Assembly: GCA_001584585.1 (NCBI GenBank)
Contig: LSYV01000002.1
Coordinates: 1,943,758-2,007,757 of the forward strand
Source of the DNA: Gonium pectorale
Taxonomy: Eukaryota > Chlorophyta > Chlorophyceae > Chlamydomonadales > Volvocaceae
Reading direction: 5' to 3'
DNA length: 64,000 nt
The position numbers and the translations under genes are program-made. Positions 43,682-56,506 of the stretch are shown in pieces. The notes under the pieces were generated by a model that did no database searches, was not told the origin of the DNA, and saw nothing but the letters and a program-made list of their open reading frames with translations. Within the stretch, counting starts at the first letter, position 1; each line of letters opens with the position of its first letter.

Positions 43682-46545
43682 CTACCGCATCTTGATCATC
43701 CCCTTGTCGGCCATATCGGTCACCATGTCTTCCAGGGTGTCGGCCAGCGGCAGCCACTCCTTGAGCCCCAGGTCCGCTACGGTGCGGCTCGTGTCGAATT
43801 GCGCCGACCTGCCCCACATGGCCTGCAGACGCACATGGGAGCATGCCAAACTGGGTAAAGCTAGTTACACGGGTTCACAAACGAGTTGTTAAGTGAAAAA
43901 TAGTGCTAAGGCCGGTACAGCCGCGGTATGCGCAAAAGGCACCGCACCCAATTTGCACATGGCCCACGGGTCGGTCGCAGTGTGTGGGGGCTTTCGGAGT
44001 GATAGTTCTCCGACTTACCGAAATCACGTCTCTATGCAGTCCTAATAGCGGTCCAATGAGCCATAACAGCCAGTACGGAGCCAGGATTTTTGACGGTCGA
44101 AAGCTGGAGATCCGCGATGCGAGGGCGTGCGTAATGTCGTACAGGCTGGTGGTGTGTGCGTGCGCGATGTACCTGAGGCCGAGGGGGAGCAGGAATGCAA
44201 TGCGTAACGGATGCTCCCTTCCTCCTACGGCACATGCCAGCATGCAGCATGACAAGCGCGAGCCAGTTAGCCATCTATGCCCATCTGGCAACGCAAAGAC
44301 GACGGGCGCCATGCATCCTTCCCGTCCTTTCATCATTCCAGGTCTGTATACAACCGGGTGGGCGGGCTGGGCGCACGACGGTCTAGTAACCGCTGAGCGC
44401 CGTCGGACCGGTGACCGCGATAACAACAACACCGCAGCTCAACCTTCTCAAGTAGCGGTCCCCCAGGTGAAGTTCGACAACCCGGGTAAGCTGGTTGGCC
44501 GGTCTTTTGGGGGGCGGGCCGAACGTCACATGTCTTGCTCTGTACCCGCCCGCCCTATTGGAAACGTCGCGCCTTCGGGCGTGTATGGCCGTAGAGGCGG
44601 GCTCCCTCTTTCTGTGCAGGTTTCTCTTTTTTCCCGTCCAGCTTCACCTCTTGCCAAAAGGCGTTCCCCACCAAGCCCTCCCCGCCACCCCGCCCACCCA
44701 CCTGCCGCGTGCATGCGGGAGGACCATGGCCAGGCAGTGCACTGCCGCCACATCCCGCACGTCCACCACCGGCGCCCCCAGGTTGGGAGCGGCAGGGTAC
44801 ATGCGGCCCGGCCAGATCTTGTCCCGTACAATCTGTACGGTCTCGCTGCTGCCACAGTTGCCCACCATAGGGCCGAACACGATGCTCGGGAGCACCGTCA
44901 CAAGGCGCCAGCGGCTCTGTTGGGCCTCTAGCTCCCACGCACGCCGCTCCGAGAGCATTTTCCCATAAGAGTACGGCTTATAGGCTTCGGAGGCCCCGGT
45001 GTTCCAGTCGCTCTCGCTGAAGAGGTAGTCGCGGGGTCGGTCGCGCGGGGAGTTGTAGGCTGCGCCCACGGACGAGGTCATGACGACCCGGCGCACGGAG
45101 GGCGTGCGGTTGACGGCGCCTGTGTGGGCGAATGGAGGGCGGTGCGGTACCGGTAACTGCCAGGAGTGCTGCTCTTGGGTGTAATGATGTGTCATCCAAT
45201 CGCGCAGAGACGTGTTTGGGATGCCACGTGTACATCACTGCACCCCCTATCTCGCGTCCCTTCCGGCACGGCTTTTACCCATACCAGTGCAGCATCCACT
45301 TCTTCTGGGCGGGCTCGAAGGTAATCCAATCAGTTCAGGCCAGCGTCCAGCCCTCTCCGTCAGTCACAGCGGCTGCACCAGTTCCTTTGTACCACCGGCC
45401 CCACCTATTACGTTGTCGACTCCTTGCAGCATCGGTTCCACAATCCTGGACCGACCCTCGCCCCGGCGGACCTGGTGGGTTCGGAAGGTCATGCGGCTAT
45501 CGATTGTAGGTATGCAGGGCGGACATCCGCGTGGTCGATACAGGGAGAGGGGTGAAATGTCTACCCCGCAGGGTAATGGGCCTAGGCGGAAGACGCCCGT
45601 GACGGCTGCCAGCAAAGACGCCATATTTCCACCTGGTCATCGGTGCATATGGCTGCACAGCTGTAGTACATACGGTACGACCTGCTTCCCCCTAAACCGC
45701 TACCTTACAACGAACGCACCCTGTTAAGCAGCACAGGCGCCGCCACATGCACGACAAACTCGCAGCCATCCATTGCGGCATCAAAGCTGCCCGGGGACTT
45801 GAGGTCAGCCTGGAAGAACCTGCAGGGGCACACGGCAACCACACGACCAAGTCAGCAACCAAAACTCGTCCCTCCCTCTATACCTCCGCCATCGTGTAAG
45901 AGACGCTGGCTTCCAGACGTGACAACTGTATTCGGGCGGCCTGGCGCCTGGGAGACCCCCAAGAACAAGCAAAGGAGCTTCCAAGTCGGGCATATACAAC
46001 AGTGCTACGCCTAGCCAACCTCAATCGCGATCGCAAGCACAAGAGCGGACAGCAGAGACACCGCACCGCAGCCTCTCCAGCGCTCCCGGCAGTTCCATAA
46101 GAGGTCGCAGGGCCTCGGCGTTTGCAGGATCCCTGCAAGTATGGGGCAACCCAGCACCTCATTTCCTCCGTGGAAACTGCGCAACCGCATCGTCACAGGC
46201 CCAGCACGTGCACGAAGGTGTATCGCTTTCCCAACACAACACGCCCAGCCCAACAACCACCTATTGGGCTGCATCGTCACCATGCGCCCCACACACCCAC
46301 CCTGCCCACCCGCCGCGCGCCCTCCCCCACCTGCACGTCGCATGGACGGTGTGTCCCACCCTCAGCAGTCGCTCAATGATGGGCCCGGCAATGTACCCGG
46401 TGGCCCCCGTGACGCACACCCGAGACTTCGGCGCGGACAGCTCAGCGTCGTACAGCGGCACACGGCTAACCAGCGGGGCCGGGGGAGGGCCGGCGCTGGC
46501 ACTAGTTCTCGCGACGCCATGCTGAGCAGCCGTCGCGGCAACCAT
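43682..46545 (-). CDS. Cinnamoyl-CoA / dihydroflavonol reductase-like extended SDR, tandem copy 2
   Basis: Seven exons match copy 1 one for one: 46545-46331, 46132-46067, 45819-45720, 45471-45405, 45119-44702, 44172-44019 and 43822-43682, giving 386 residues. Exons 2 to 7 have exactly the same lengths as in copy 1; only the first exon, with a different leader before PLVSRVPLYDAELS, is three codons shorter. It keeps VTGATGYIAG, VRRVVMTSSVGAAYNS, the YSYGK catalytic motif and VVDVRDVAAVHC. Differences cluster in the C-terminal third (SRISSFRPSKILAPYW against SRFPGFRASLFLTPYW), which may change the substrate. Intron 5 carries dispersed repeat copy 2, in a different intron from the repeat in copy 1. 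Confidence 0.88.
44463..44629 (-). repeat. Dispersed repeat DR1, copy 2 (about 167 bp), intronic
   Basis: Read on the minus strand it aligns along nearly its whole length with copy 1: GAGAAACCTGCACAGAAAG, GAGCCCGCCTCTACGG, GGCGCGACGTTTCCA, GGGCGGGCGG, ACATGTGACGTTCG, ACCAGCTTACCCGG and ACTTCACCTGG. It lies in intron 5 of reductase copy 2. Confidence 0.85.
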
Positions 46546-49199
46546 GATGACCGGCCGCTAGGGGGTCCGCGCGTGGGTCGCAATGCTTGTTTGTGAATGT
46601 TAGCCAGAATCGTGGCCTGCAATGTGTAGGTGCCGAGTATGACCTGTGAAGATTCAATGTACTTGGCGCGATGCAAAAAGTGTTTGCTTTGCTAAGGCCT
46701 GCGGAAGAAGCACGAGTACGAGCGTGCAAACGTCATGGAGTACCCTTTTATCTTTGATATGTTCGCCAAGTATCAACGAAGTCTTAAGTTCTGGGCCGGC
46801 GTCCAAGGCGGCGCGGCAGTCAACGCTGTCGGTCAAACACGTCAGGATGCATGTCAATCAGAATCCAGGCGTGAAAGCAGTATTTTTCTAAGCCACAGAA
46901 AGGTCCACGCGCGTTTATTCCGTGGGATGGGCTGTTCCATTCCTAATTCCAATGTACTTCACTAAGGTTCACTAAAAGGCTTCCAACAGGTGTCGGCAGC
47001 CCGACATGCAGGCGGTTCCCCGGTGGGCATCGGCGGCGTTGGGACAATTTGGCACAATGGGCTTTAGTGGTCGTCTTTAAAATCGGATTTAGCTCCTACT
47101 GGGTAACGTGCTGCCCCTTTTGGAAACGACCCATGGGACGTTATAAGCCTTGCATCTCGCCGCATGCTTAGCAGAGTCCAACTTTGGTCCTCCATATTAA
47201 TACTGGCGAACTTGCTGCATCAATGCACCCCTGCCGAGGGACTAAACGGGCTTACGTTGGTCGCTCGCGCGCACTGCTATGCGTGGGTGTCAACGTGTGG
47301 CCTGAATGACACTGAAAGGGCCCAACAGCTCTGCGTAAAGCATGCAAGTACAACATGACCAGGAGCGCCTTGGTAACACAGATCGTAACAACGATACCCC
47401 GGACCATACATTTTTTTTCCGGCTTTTGCGAACTGTTGCGAAAACTGCTGCAAAACGGCAAACAAAAGGGCTCGAGGCAAGATCCGTTGCAGTTCCGTTC
47501 ACTATGACGAATCACAACCATGGAAGCGAAAAGGCCGCATCCACCAGGTACGGTACCAGGTGTGCGTCTTTTCAAAGCCACCACAAGGTCATACACGGGC
47601 CAAGACACCCACACGTCGCGGCACAGCTCTCACGATATCCACACCACCGATCCCCCGATGGATACAGCCACGACAATTATTTTAACGGCACCCAGCACAG
47701 CTTAACACTCCCATCATAATAGGCCACACTGCAGGCAGGCGCCCAAAGGTTGCGCGAAAGCCCAACATCGCAAGCTCTTGCTCGACGACTGACTGGCCGC
47801 AATGCCTTTTCACACCGACTCAAAAGCGCGCATGGCAAAGCTATACGGCTGAAACCAACAACATCCGCAACACAAAGCGCACTTGACATTTCAGCCCAAT
47901 GCAGCGAATGACGGGGTTTCCAATGGATGCCAGCAGGCACGGGCTGGGCGCCAGGCAAGCCCCTTGCTGCACCCTGCACTCCTCGAAGCCCACAGAAAGT
48001 GGCACACAACAGCGCAACCGACCCGACTCTCTCATAAGCATCGCAGTCAGTACGGAAAGCATTGGAATGGACAAACCCGAGTGCACCAAAAACGGGCAAG
48101 GAGCTAAAACCAACTAACCATAGAGATGTGTGCACTTTGGCATTGCCAGAGAGCCTCCGAAGGTCCTTCTTGCCGCGGTATGGGATGCAAGCACACGAAC
48201 GAACACGGGTGTTGGTATGCACTGGCCTCCAGCAGGTATCCGAAGCAACCGAGATAAGGAACTCCCTGGAACCCCTTGCTTCCCAATACGCCACCTGACA
48301 ACCTGCCGCCTCAACACGGATAGGGCTGTGGATCAACCCCCTGAATGGACAGGTTGCCTCTCACCTTAAAATATATAAATAGCAGCGCCACAGGGCCCGG
48401 CACGAACGTTCGACGTGCCATGGGTCCTTATCCATAAGCCTCTCAGCACCCACCACCCTGGCCTTATGGAGCATGAGCAATGCTTTCATAATAATGTCAG
48501 TGTGCCTCCAGAAACCGACACCAACCAAGCAAGGATACCTGGTCATTCTCCACTTGCTCAATGTTTAAACTCCCCGCTGCGCGATGGGTGCGGGTGCCAG
48601 TACATGACTTAGCACAGGAACGATTTGAACTCTGCAATGTTCTGAACGGCCCACGAGTTTGCGCTGGGAAAACCGTCCAGGATAGCCAAATGTAAGTTTG
48701 CGATCACGAAACAGCAACATTGCGACGGGGGGACCGCGCCATAAATAGCGCACATGCGCATGCGGGACAGACAGGCATTGTTCACTCTGCGGCACCCTGC
48801 GGTACGCAAATCTCGGTGCGCAGGTCAGTGCTCATTGCCGAACAATAGCGCCATTCACCGCGGCAAGCAAGCGGCGCACATGCCCACAATCCCTTGAGTC
48901 GAAAGCTTCGCCGCCGCGCCATGATATGCAGGAGAGTACCACGCGAAGGCAGATGGCCAGCTCGCCTTCATGCTTTGTCGGCATCCGCACAGTCTTCACA
49001 TTCTCCTACCAAGATGCTGTGTCCGTTGCTTGGAACAGAACACGCCCTCACGCTAGCTCCACCTGTATGAAACAGGGACAACCGGCTCTATAATTGCACA
49101 CGCTTTATCCCAATCTTCCTCACAGCCACGCTCGCCTCCCCACGCACATATGCCCGACATGCGCGGGGGCACCCGAACGCCTGCTCATTAGTTGAATGC
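46546..49199. other. Intergenic region between reductase copy 2 and the kinase gene
   Basis: About 2.65 kb without a supported gene. It holds the promoter of reductase copy 2 and the 3' region of the minus-strand kinase. A short plus-strand frame at 47164-47358 starts with a hydrophobic stretch but has no homology or splice context. The sequence is more AT-balanced than the genes. Confidence 0.45.
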
Positions 49200-52100
49200 T
49201 TAAGCCAATGCCCCGCCCTCTCCAACTGCGGCCCACCCACCAGGCTCGTTGCGCACGCCAGCGAGGCTCTGCGCCTCCAAGCCGGCAACCCCACCGTCTG
49301 CCTCTGCCTCCCACACCTCCGGGTCGCCCGGCAGCGGCATCGCGCCCGCAGACATCGCGCTCGCCCTGCCGTACATCCCGTCGTGATCGCCGTACTCCAC
49401 GTGGCCGCTGCTGTTGACGAACCGGCTGCTAAGCCTCGGGTCGAAATGCCCGCTGGACGCGATGGCGCCGCCCGTGATGGACTCGTCAGGTCGGCTGCTA
49501 CCCGCCTCGTGGTGAGACGACGACGACTGCTGCCGCTGGCTTGCGCTGGTCGACTTGCTGCTCCGCGCCTCCCGGCTCCCAAGCACCAGCAGGCCAGCGC
49601 GCAGCATGCTGGGCAGGGTGCCCTCGCCAGCAGGGCCAGTTGTGAACACGGCGCCGGTGGAGCCGTGGCGCCGCAGATCGTAGCTGTAGGAGGCTAGTCC
49701 GGCCGCGGGCGCCATGCTCGAAGCCCGTGAGCTTGAAGGGCAGCCGCCGCTGCCGGTTGCCGGCTCCTCTTGCACCATGGGAAGCATCATGTTGACGTCA
49801 ATGTAGGTCGGCCACATGAGCCCGTGGTGACTTGCATGGCCGCCGTGACCAGCGACGCTGACTCCCGCGCCGGCTGCGGCCGTGCTGCCGTGCGCTGCGC
49901 CGGCTGGCGTCCTCCCGGGCACGCCGCTGCCGCTGCCGCCGATCAGGAAGGCTGCGGTGAGCGGGGTGTAGATATTGTAGGGGCGCTGCCCGCCGGCGCC
50001 CGCGACCCCTGCGGGCCCGACCTCGTCGGCGGCCGCTGCGCTTTCAAAGCTCTCCCTTGGCCGGCTGTACAGGTCCTGCGCAACGGCCACATGCACAGGC
50101 ACAAGCAGCGGGTTTGGTCTGAAGTGGGATATTGTACTGTACATCCACGCGTCGACAGCTTACGGAAGCGTGTTATCACACCATACAGCGCGGCCAAACG
50201 GCCACAGCGACCCAACACCAGCGGTTGCGAGGTGAGAAGAAGTGACCCCTGATCCGTTCCCGGATGCAGCTGGGCGCCCGCCCACCTGCAGGCACTGCCG
50301 CTCCAGCAGCATGGTCCCCGTGGAGTTGCTGACCCCCGCGCTGCAGCCCAGGCTCGACGCCCCGCCGAAGCCAGCAAAGTGGTTTGCCGTGACGGTGTTC
50401 TGGAGGGCGCTGCTCTGCCAGCCGCTACTGCGGTGCTCACGCTCCGTGGTGGCTGCCCAGGAGGAGGACATGTGCACCAGCTGGTTGGATGAGGCGCCAG
50501 GCGCCGTCAGCGAGGCCGAGGTGTAGGCCGTGCTGGGCCGAGCCATGAGTGTGGGATTGTCCAGCTCCCGGGCGCCAGAGGTTGCCTCTGAGGCCGTCTG
50601 GGGCAGGTCCTCAACGGCTTCGTCGGCTAGGCTGGGCGCAAGGCTGGGGCTGACGGTGCCCGGGGCCTGACCGGCGTCGGACGGCACGATGGACGCGATG
50701 GTGGCGGCGCGGCGCGGCACCGCCCGGGAGGCGGCACTGCCCGGGTGCCGCGAGTCCGGGAGCGCGCTCAGCGTGCCAGCGAGCGACTCGGCGGCAGTGT
50801 CGAGCGCGCTGTTGGCGAGGGAGGCATCGGCCGGGGTGCTGCAGTGCGCACTGCCGGAGGAGGGCGCGGCCTGTGGCGGCTGTGGCTTGCGCGCGAGGTC
50901 GCGGACCATGGCCTGTGGGGTCGGATGGGGCCGCGTCCGGCTGTGGTTAACTAAGGCAGCTGCAAATTCCAGCAGCGCGTGGCGGCACACTTCCATTGAG
51001 CAGCCTCAAGAGACATTCGGGCCCATCGATCGACAACGCAAGCAGGGCGTGGAAACAGTGCGGGCCCAGCCGTCGCAAGAGACAGCGCGCGCGTTTCATC
51101 GGTTGAGCGTCCCTGAGCATTATAGCTTAGCGCGGGTCGGAGCAAGCGGTGCAGCCCGCATTGTTGCGCGCTCGTACCTCCAGGCGCAGCACTATGTCGC
51201 CGAAGGACGGGCGCTGCGCGTGGTCGTGCGTGAGGCAGCACTCGATGAGGTGCGCCAGCGGCGGGTACGCGGTGGGCGGGATGGTGAGGCGCAGGTCGCC
51301 CTGCGAGAGAAGATGGGGCGCACCGCGTCAGCCATCAAGAGGAAGACAGACCAGCAGCAGCGACAGCATCAACAAGCATACAAGCCACATCGAACACAAG
51401 AGCTCACATAAGCAAAGCTATGAATGGCATAAAGCCGACGGTCCCCACTGCCCGACACCCGTAAGATGCTCGTCCACTCCACACACGTGCTTTCCAGTTA
51501 GCCCGCGGCGTCATCAGTACGCCACGTGTACGGCATGCGTTTTCGCGTGCCCACCTGCATTATGCCCATGATGATCTGCACATTGCGGAGACCCGGCCAC
51601 GGCACCGTCTCCCCGGTGACCAGCTGCCACAGGACCTGCAATGGGAACGCGCGCCGCAGCGTCAAGCCCTCTCGCCTGGGCGCAAGGGGGGGCCTCCATC
51701 CAGTCGGCACCGCAGCAAGCCCGTCATTTGGAGCGGGACATTGCCGGGGCACGTATGCGGTAGCTGGAAGGGTATAAAGACCCAGTTGCCACTAGAACCG
51801 CTCCCCTTGTGCTCACCACTCCGTAGCTCCAGACGTCCGAGGCTTTGAAGCTGCTGCCGTTAACGGTCTCCGGCGCCATGTACGCCACTGTCCCAGCCGG
51901 AAAGCTTTGCGCGGGGTTGTGTACAGACTCGTTGTCCTTCGGAAGAATCCGCGATAAGCCAAAATCCGACACCTGACGTGGGCAAAAGCAGTATACAGGT
52001 AGGGGACGTTAGGCCGCAACAGATGGAGCGCAGTTGCCGTTTGCCGAGCGGGTCGCTCCTTAAACGTGACCGTGCGCAGCGCTCGTTGGATGCAAACACG

Positions 52101-55100
52101 CGCCAGCTAGCTCTTGCCATACTAGTAGGTAACACCACCTGACCCTTGTGTGCGCACCTTTGCCACAAAGCCACGCGGATCATCCAGGCTGCTCACCAGC
52201 AGCACGTTGCTGGGCTTCAGATCCCCGTGAATGACGTTGTGGCTGTAGGGCAGAGGGCAAAGGCGTGGGGGGCGCTTAGTTCGAGCGGTCATGCGAGAGA
52301 TTGCCGCTGGCCACAGAACTGCTCCATGACAGTTCCCGGGTGCGGACCGCCCGCCAAGGCACTTGCAGACCCGAGCCAAGCCCGAGCCCCGAGCCAAGCC
52401 CGAGCCCCGAGCCAAGCCCGAGCCCCGAGCCAAGCCCGAGCCCCGAGCCAAGCCTCACCCGTGTAGGAACGCCATCCCGCGCGCCACGTCCAGCGCAGTT
52501 AAAAGAAGTGTCTGCAGAACACCTTGCCCGGACATCACGTCAAAGCGACCTGCGAAACGTTGCGGCGCGCGGGCATTCAGCGCGCCGGCAACAGCCCACA
52601 TGCTTCAGTTGCTGCGGGGCATGCGTCCAGCAAGCGTCACTTGAGCACTCGGCGCTGTGCTAAGCTAGATTGGTGTTGCCTAGTGCGGGCTGTGGTGATA
52701 TTCCACTTTGGTATTTCATTGTAGCCCTTCACCCTGGTCACGCACTTCTAAGCTACAGAGGAAACAGCAATACAAGCATGGTCGGCATGAGCCATGCGCT
52801 GGGCGACCTACGCGGGCACCCACCACTTTTTACAGCATGCAGCAGGGAACCTTGGTCGGCGTTCTCCATAACAATACGCATCAGGTAGTCGCCCGGTCGG
52901 GCGTTCAGACGGTGCATGATGTGCTGCAGCAGTCCCCAGCCCCGCTCTAGCGTCTCCGGCTTCGTCGCAGCGTCCTCCGGTGACGTCATCACCGTCGCCG
53001 TCGCCGAGGTAGTGGCCCCGCCGCTTGCGCCCAGACCGCTCGTCGGGGCTTCACCAAATGTGGGCGTCGAGAGGCCCAGACCGGAGCCGTGGCCCGACGG
53101 CGTCGACAGGATGGCGCTGTTGGTAGCAAGCGCTGCGCCGGCGCTCGCTTGCGCCGGCACCGAATGGAGCACAAGTCCCGGCACCGTCGCCGTGCTGCTG
53201 AAGCGCTTGCTGGAGGTGGTGGTCCTCGTCAGCGCCAGGGCTGTGCTCATGCTGCGGCTGATGCTCCTGCTCATGGTCGGGGTGTAGTGGCCGTTGCCGT
53301 TGGGGCGCATCTCGCCCAACAGCGCGACCGTGGGGGGCCCCGCAGGCAGCGAAGCGCCGTGCGCGGCCAGCGCCGTCGCCAGCAGCCCCAGCGGCGGCCG
53401 GCCCCAGCTGCCACCGTAGTGCTGGCTGCGAGGGCCGTGCAATGGGGACGCAGGCGTTGGCTGCAGACGCAGGCTGCTGATGCTGAGCATCGGGCTGCCG
53501 TCGCCAGCGCTGCTGCCGCCCACGGACTCCCCGAGCCCTGGCTGCCGGCCTGACAACCCAGCTCCGGGGCCGCTCCGCGGCACATCGGCGCTGGTCAGCA
53601 TGCCGCGCAGCAGCACCTGGCTCTCCTCCCGCTCCTGGTTGGCGACCCTGTGTTGCGCCGACAGGTGCCGCTGCGCAGCACGCGACCCAGCGGGAGCCGC
53701 CATCAGACCAAAGGAGATCGGCCCGTCGTCAACACCATCCACTGCATGCCGCTCCTCCCCCACATCATCAACGCCGCGTCCCGCGCACAGCCCTGCATCG
53801 TGCCCTGGCCCGCCACCCATCAGGTCTGCCTCCTGCGTGTCCTCTGGGATGGAGGGCTGCGTGCCGGGCGTCGTGGCGATGGCCAGCCGGCTGCCGGCGC
53901 GAGTGAGCACAGCGCGGCTACGGCTGGCGGCACCGGCGATCGCGACGGGCGCACTGGGCAGCACGCCCGCTGCCGCGGGGCCCAGAGGCTGCTGGGGCGC
54001 GGCCCCCAGCCCGTAGGCCGCGTACGTCCCGTAGTGCCCCGCATGATGGCCGCTGCCGTCGCCGCGGGTGAGCGCGTCCTGCGGGCTGCGCCGGTGGCTG
54101 CTTGGGTTGTGGTTGCTGGGGTTGGGGCTGGGCCCGAGCCCTTGGCTGCCCAGGCTGTCGCGCAGGAACCAGCTCTGGATAGTCCCGCTGGCCGCAAGAA
54201 GGCCTGAGCCGGCCGCCGCGGACGCAGCAGCTGCGGCGATATCGTACTGCGCTGCGTGCTGCAGTGTACTTGCGGTCTCTGAGATAGTGCCGTACGGCTC
54301 GCCGCGCCGCACAGACCAAGAGCCCTCGAAGTGAGTGCGAGGGCCAAGGCTGGAAGGCGCATGCTGCAACCCTGGCGGGTTGAGGTACATCACGCCGTGC
54401 TGGCCGTGCTGCGGCGCCGCCGGGAAATGGTGCGAGCCATGAGCAAGGCGGGTGCACTCCGCCAGCACGCCAGCGCGTGCTCTCGTTTGCAGGCTCGTGA
54501 ACGAGCGATGCATGCTCCCGCCTAGCCGCGAGAGCGGGCTGCCGTGCGGCGAAGCCGCCCGGCTCCGGCCCGCGGCGCCTCCTGCCGACGCGGCGCCCAG
54601 CACCATGTCCAGAACGTGAGCTGTAAAGGTACCGGCCTTGTGGTTCTCGAAGGACTTACGCCGGCTCTCGGGTAACGGCAGGCGGTCACTGCCGCCTCCC
54701 CGCTCGCCCACGCTGCGGTTGAGGTGCGGGAGCGGGACGGACGCCCCTTGCTGCTGCTCGCCGCCCGTACCCGTCGTTTGGTGGTTGCCGGGGATGCCGG
54801 TGGAGCCGGAGGGGCACGCGCTGGCGGGACAGGTGCCAGACGGGCCGTTGGAGAGGGTGCTGCCCGCGGTCGCGGCACGGCGCTTGCCCGCCCCGCCGCG
54901 GCCCTTCCCGACGGCTGTGCTGCGGCGGCCCGCCTTGGCGGACTTGCGCTTGTCGCGCATGGCCATGGCAGTGAGCGCGTCAGGAAGGTCCATGAAGCTC
55001 TCCGCCGTGACGCGCGTCGCGTGCCACCCGACCGTGACGATGACGTTGGGGTGCACCAACGCCCGACTCAGCAAGCCCTCCGTCCATGCGTCCGCACCAC

Positions 55101-56506
55101 GCGACACCATGAACTTGACGCAGACGACCGCCCCGCCCTCGGCGATGCGGCCCCGGTAGACCAGGCCGACGGAGCCGGAGCCCACGAGCGCGAGGTCCTG
55201 GCCCATCTGACCCACGGTTCGCACCATGTCGAGCTGGCTGGCGCGGCGCGTCAGGTCGCGGACTGTCTCCACGGTCAGGTTGCCCGTGTTGGGCTCCACG
55301 ATGTGCGCAATCTGCGTGAAGGACCTGAGGCCTGCGCGGCAAGGGCACCGAGTGCAGTTTCCGGCCAGGCGGGCGCTTTCGCAGCAGCTTTGGGGAGCAC
55401 CCCCACGAGGCGCATTGCAGGTGTCCCCAGCCGCCGCCCGGCCGCGCCACGCAACCCGGGTCGACCTGCCCGGCCCACTCGCCTGCTGACAAGATGCCGG
55501 CAAGCACCCCCCAGCGAGACGGCCGCGAGGTGGTGGTCAGCGCGCTCGTGTGCGAGGACGCGCGGCTGGCCAGCAGGTGGTTGGAGCTGCCCCCGCCCGT
55601 CGTGCCGCCGCCCGCATAGTACGCGTGGAGCTGCCCCGGGCCGCTGGCGGCGCTGTGGGCGCTGTTGTGGTCGGACGCGCTGCCACCGCGCAGCCCCTCC
55701 TTGACTGCCGCCACGGCCGACGGCAGCGGCTGGCCTGGGCCGCCCACGGGCGGACTCTGGCGCTGCGGCCAGTTGGTGTCTGGCTCGTCGGGAAGGCACT
55801 GGAGGGCGTGCGATGGAAGCGGCCCGAGCTGACTGTCGGCGCTCCACTGGGCACTCCCTGTGGCGGCAGGGCCTGCGGACGGACGATGAAGCCGTTGACT
55901 ACGACATAGTGGCAACGATATGATCTACTGGTCCCAAACCTTCTGATGTGACCCGAGTTCGGTTGCAACGCCGGCCGGTATGCTGCCGAACTGTGCCCGC
56001 AATGCGAAAACATGGCAGCAACAAAAGGCAGCCGGCGGCTCACCCTGGGACCCCGTAGCGCTGCGGCTAGCCGGCGAGAGGTTGGCCGGTTCGGAGGAGT
56101 GTGCGGGTGAGACCCCTTGCTGCGAAAGCAGGCTGGAGGAACGCTGCTGCTGCAGTTCAAGCGCCTTGGCGCCGCAGAGACAGGACCACCATAACAGCAG
56201 CCGTGGCACACGCCGTTTCCGGGGCTGCGCGTCGGCATCGCCGCCGCCAGCTGCCGTGCTGCCGCTGACTGGCCGAGAGACGCGAACCGGAATGGGAGGT
56301 CCTGGTGCCCAGGGGAAGCCTGCCAGTGGTCGGCTGTCTGGGCCTTCCCCCTGTGCCCCAGACGCCGGACTGCTCAGGCTGAGCTGCGAGGACCGGAAGT
56401 TATAGAGTTGTTGTGGGCTTATGGCGGCAGGGTCCGGCAGAGGGGAGAGCTCGCCCCCCGGGCCCTGCATATCCACGCACCGCCTGCACGCAACGAGTTC
56501 GGGCAC
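49200..56506 (-). CDS. Giant TKL-type protein kinase with a roughly 700-residue insert in the N-lobe
   Basis: Ten exons join in phase to about 1,798 residues: 56506-56044, 55872-55466, 55311-52824, 52549-52459, 52242-52158, 51972-51817, 51635-51555, 51300-51178, 50912-50286 and 50075-49200. The kinase core has the Gly loop GSGSVGLVYRG, Lys356 (VVCVKFM), Glu368 in helix C, HGDLKPSN at 1155-1162 (HRD variant HGD), DFG at 1181-1183 and APE at 1211-1213. The HGDLKP form and the core fit tyrosine-kinase-like Ser/Thr kinases. Between strands 4 (VIVTVGWHATRV) and 5 (YLMRIVMENADQGS) about 700 residues of Ser/Gly/Ala/His-rich sequence are inserted, all in one exon. N- and C-terminal regions are low complexity. 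The first exon is open above 56470, and the true start may be the Met at 56470 or lie in an upstream exon. Ligand and substrate are unknown. Confidence 0.88.
52371..52453. repeat. 18-bp minisatellite (about 4.5 units) beside a kinase 5' splice site
   Basis: The unit is GCCAAGCCCGAGCCCCGA on the plus strand. The array starts within about 6 bases of the 5' splice site of the kinase exon 52549-52459, inside the intron. On the sense (minus) strand it is a regular series of GGGG and GGG tracts. Confidence 0.9.

Noticed and set aside
47164..47358. Short plus-strand frame with a hydrophobic N-terminus
   Set aside because: A single short frame with a mixed third-position base pattern, no homologue and no neighbouring exons.
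52371..52453. CRISPR-like short repeat array
   Set aside because: Units are contiguous with no spacers and the genome is eukaryotic. It is a minisatellite.
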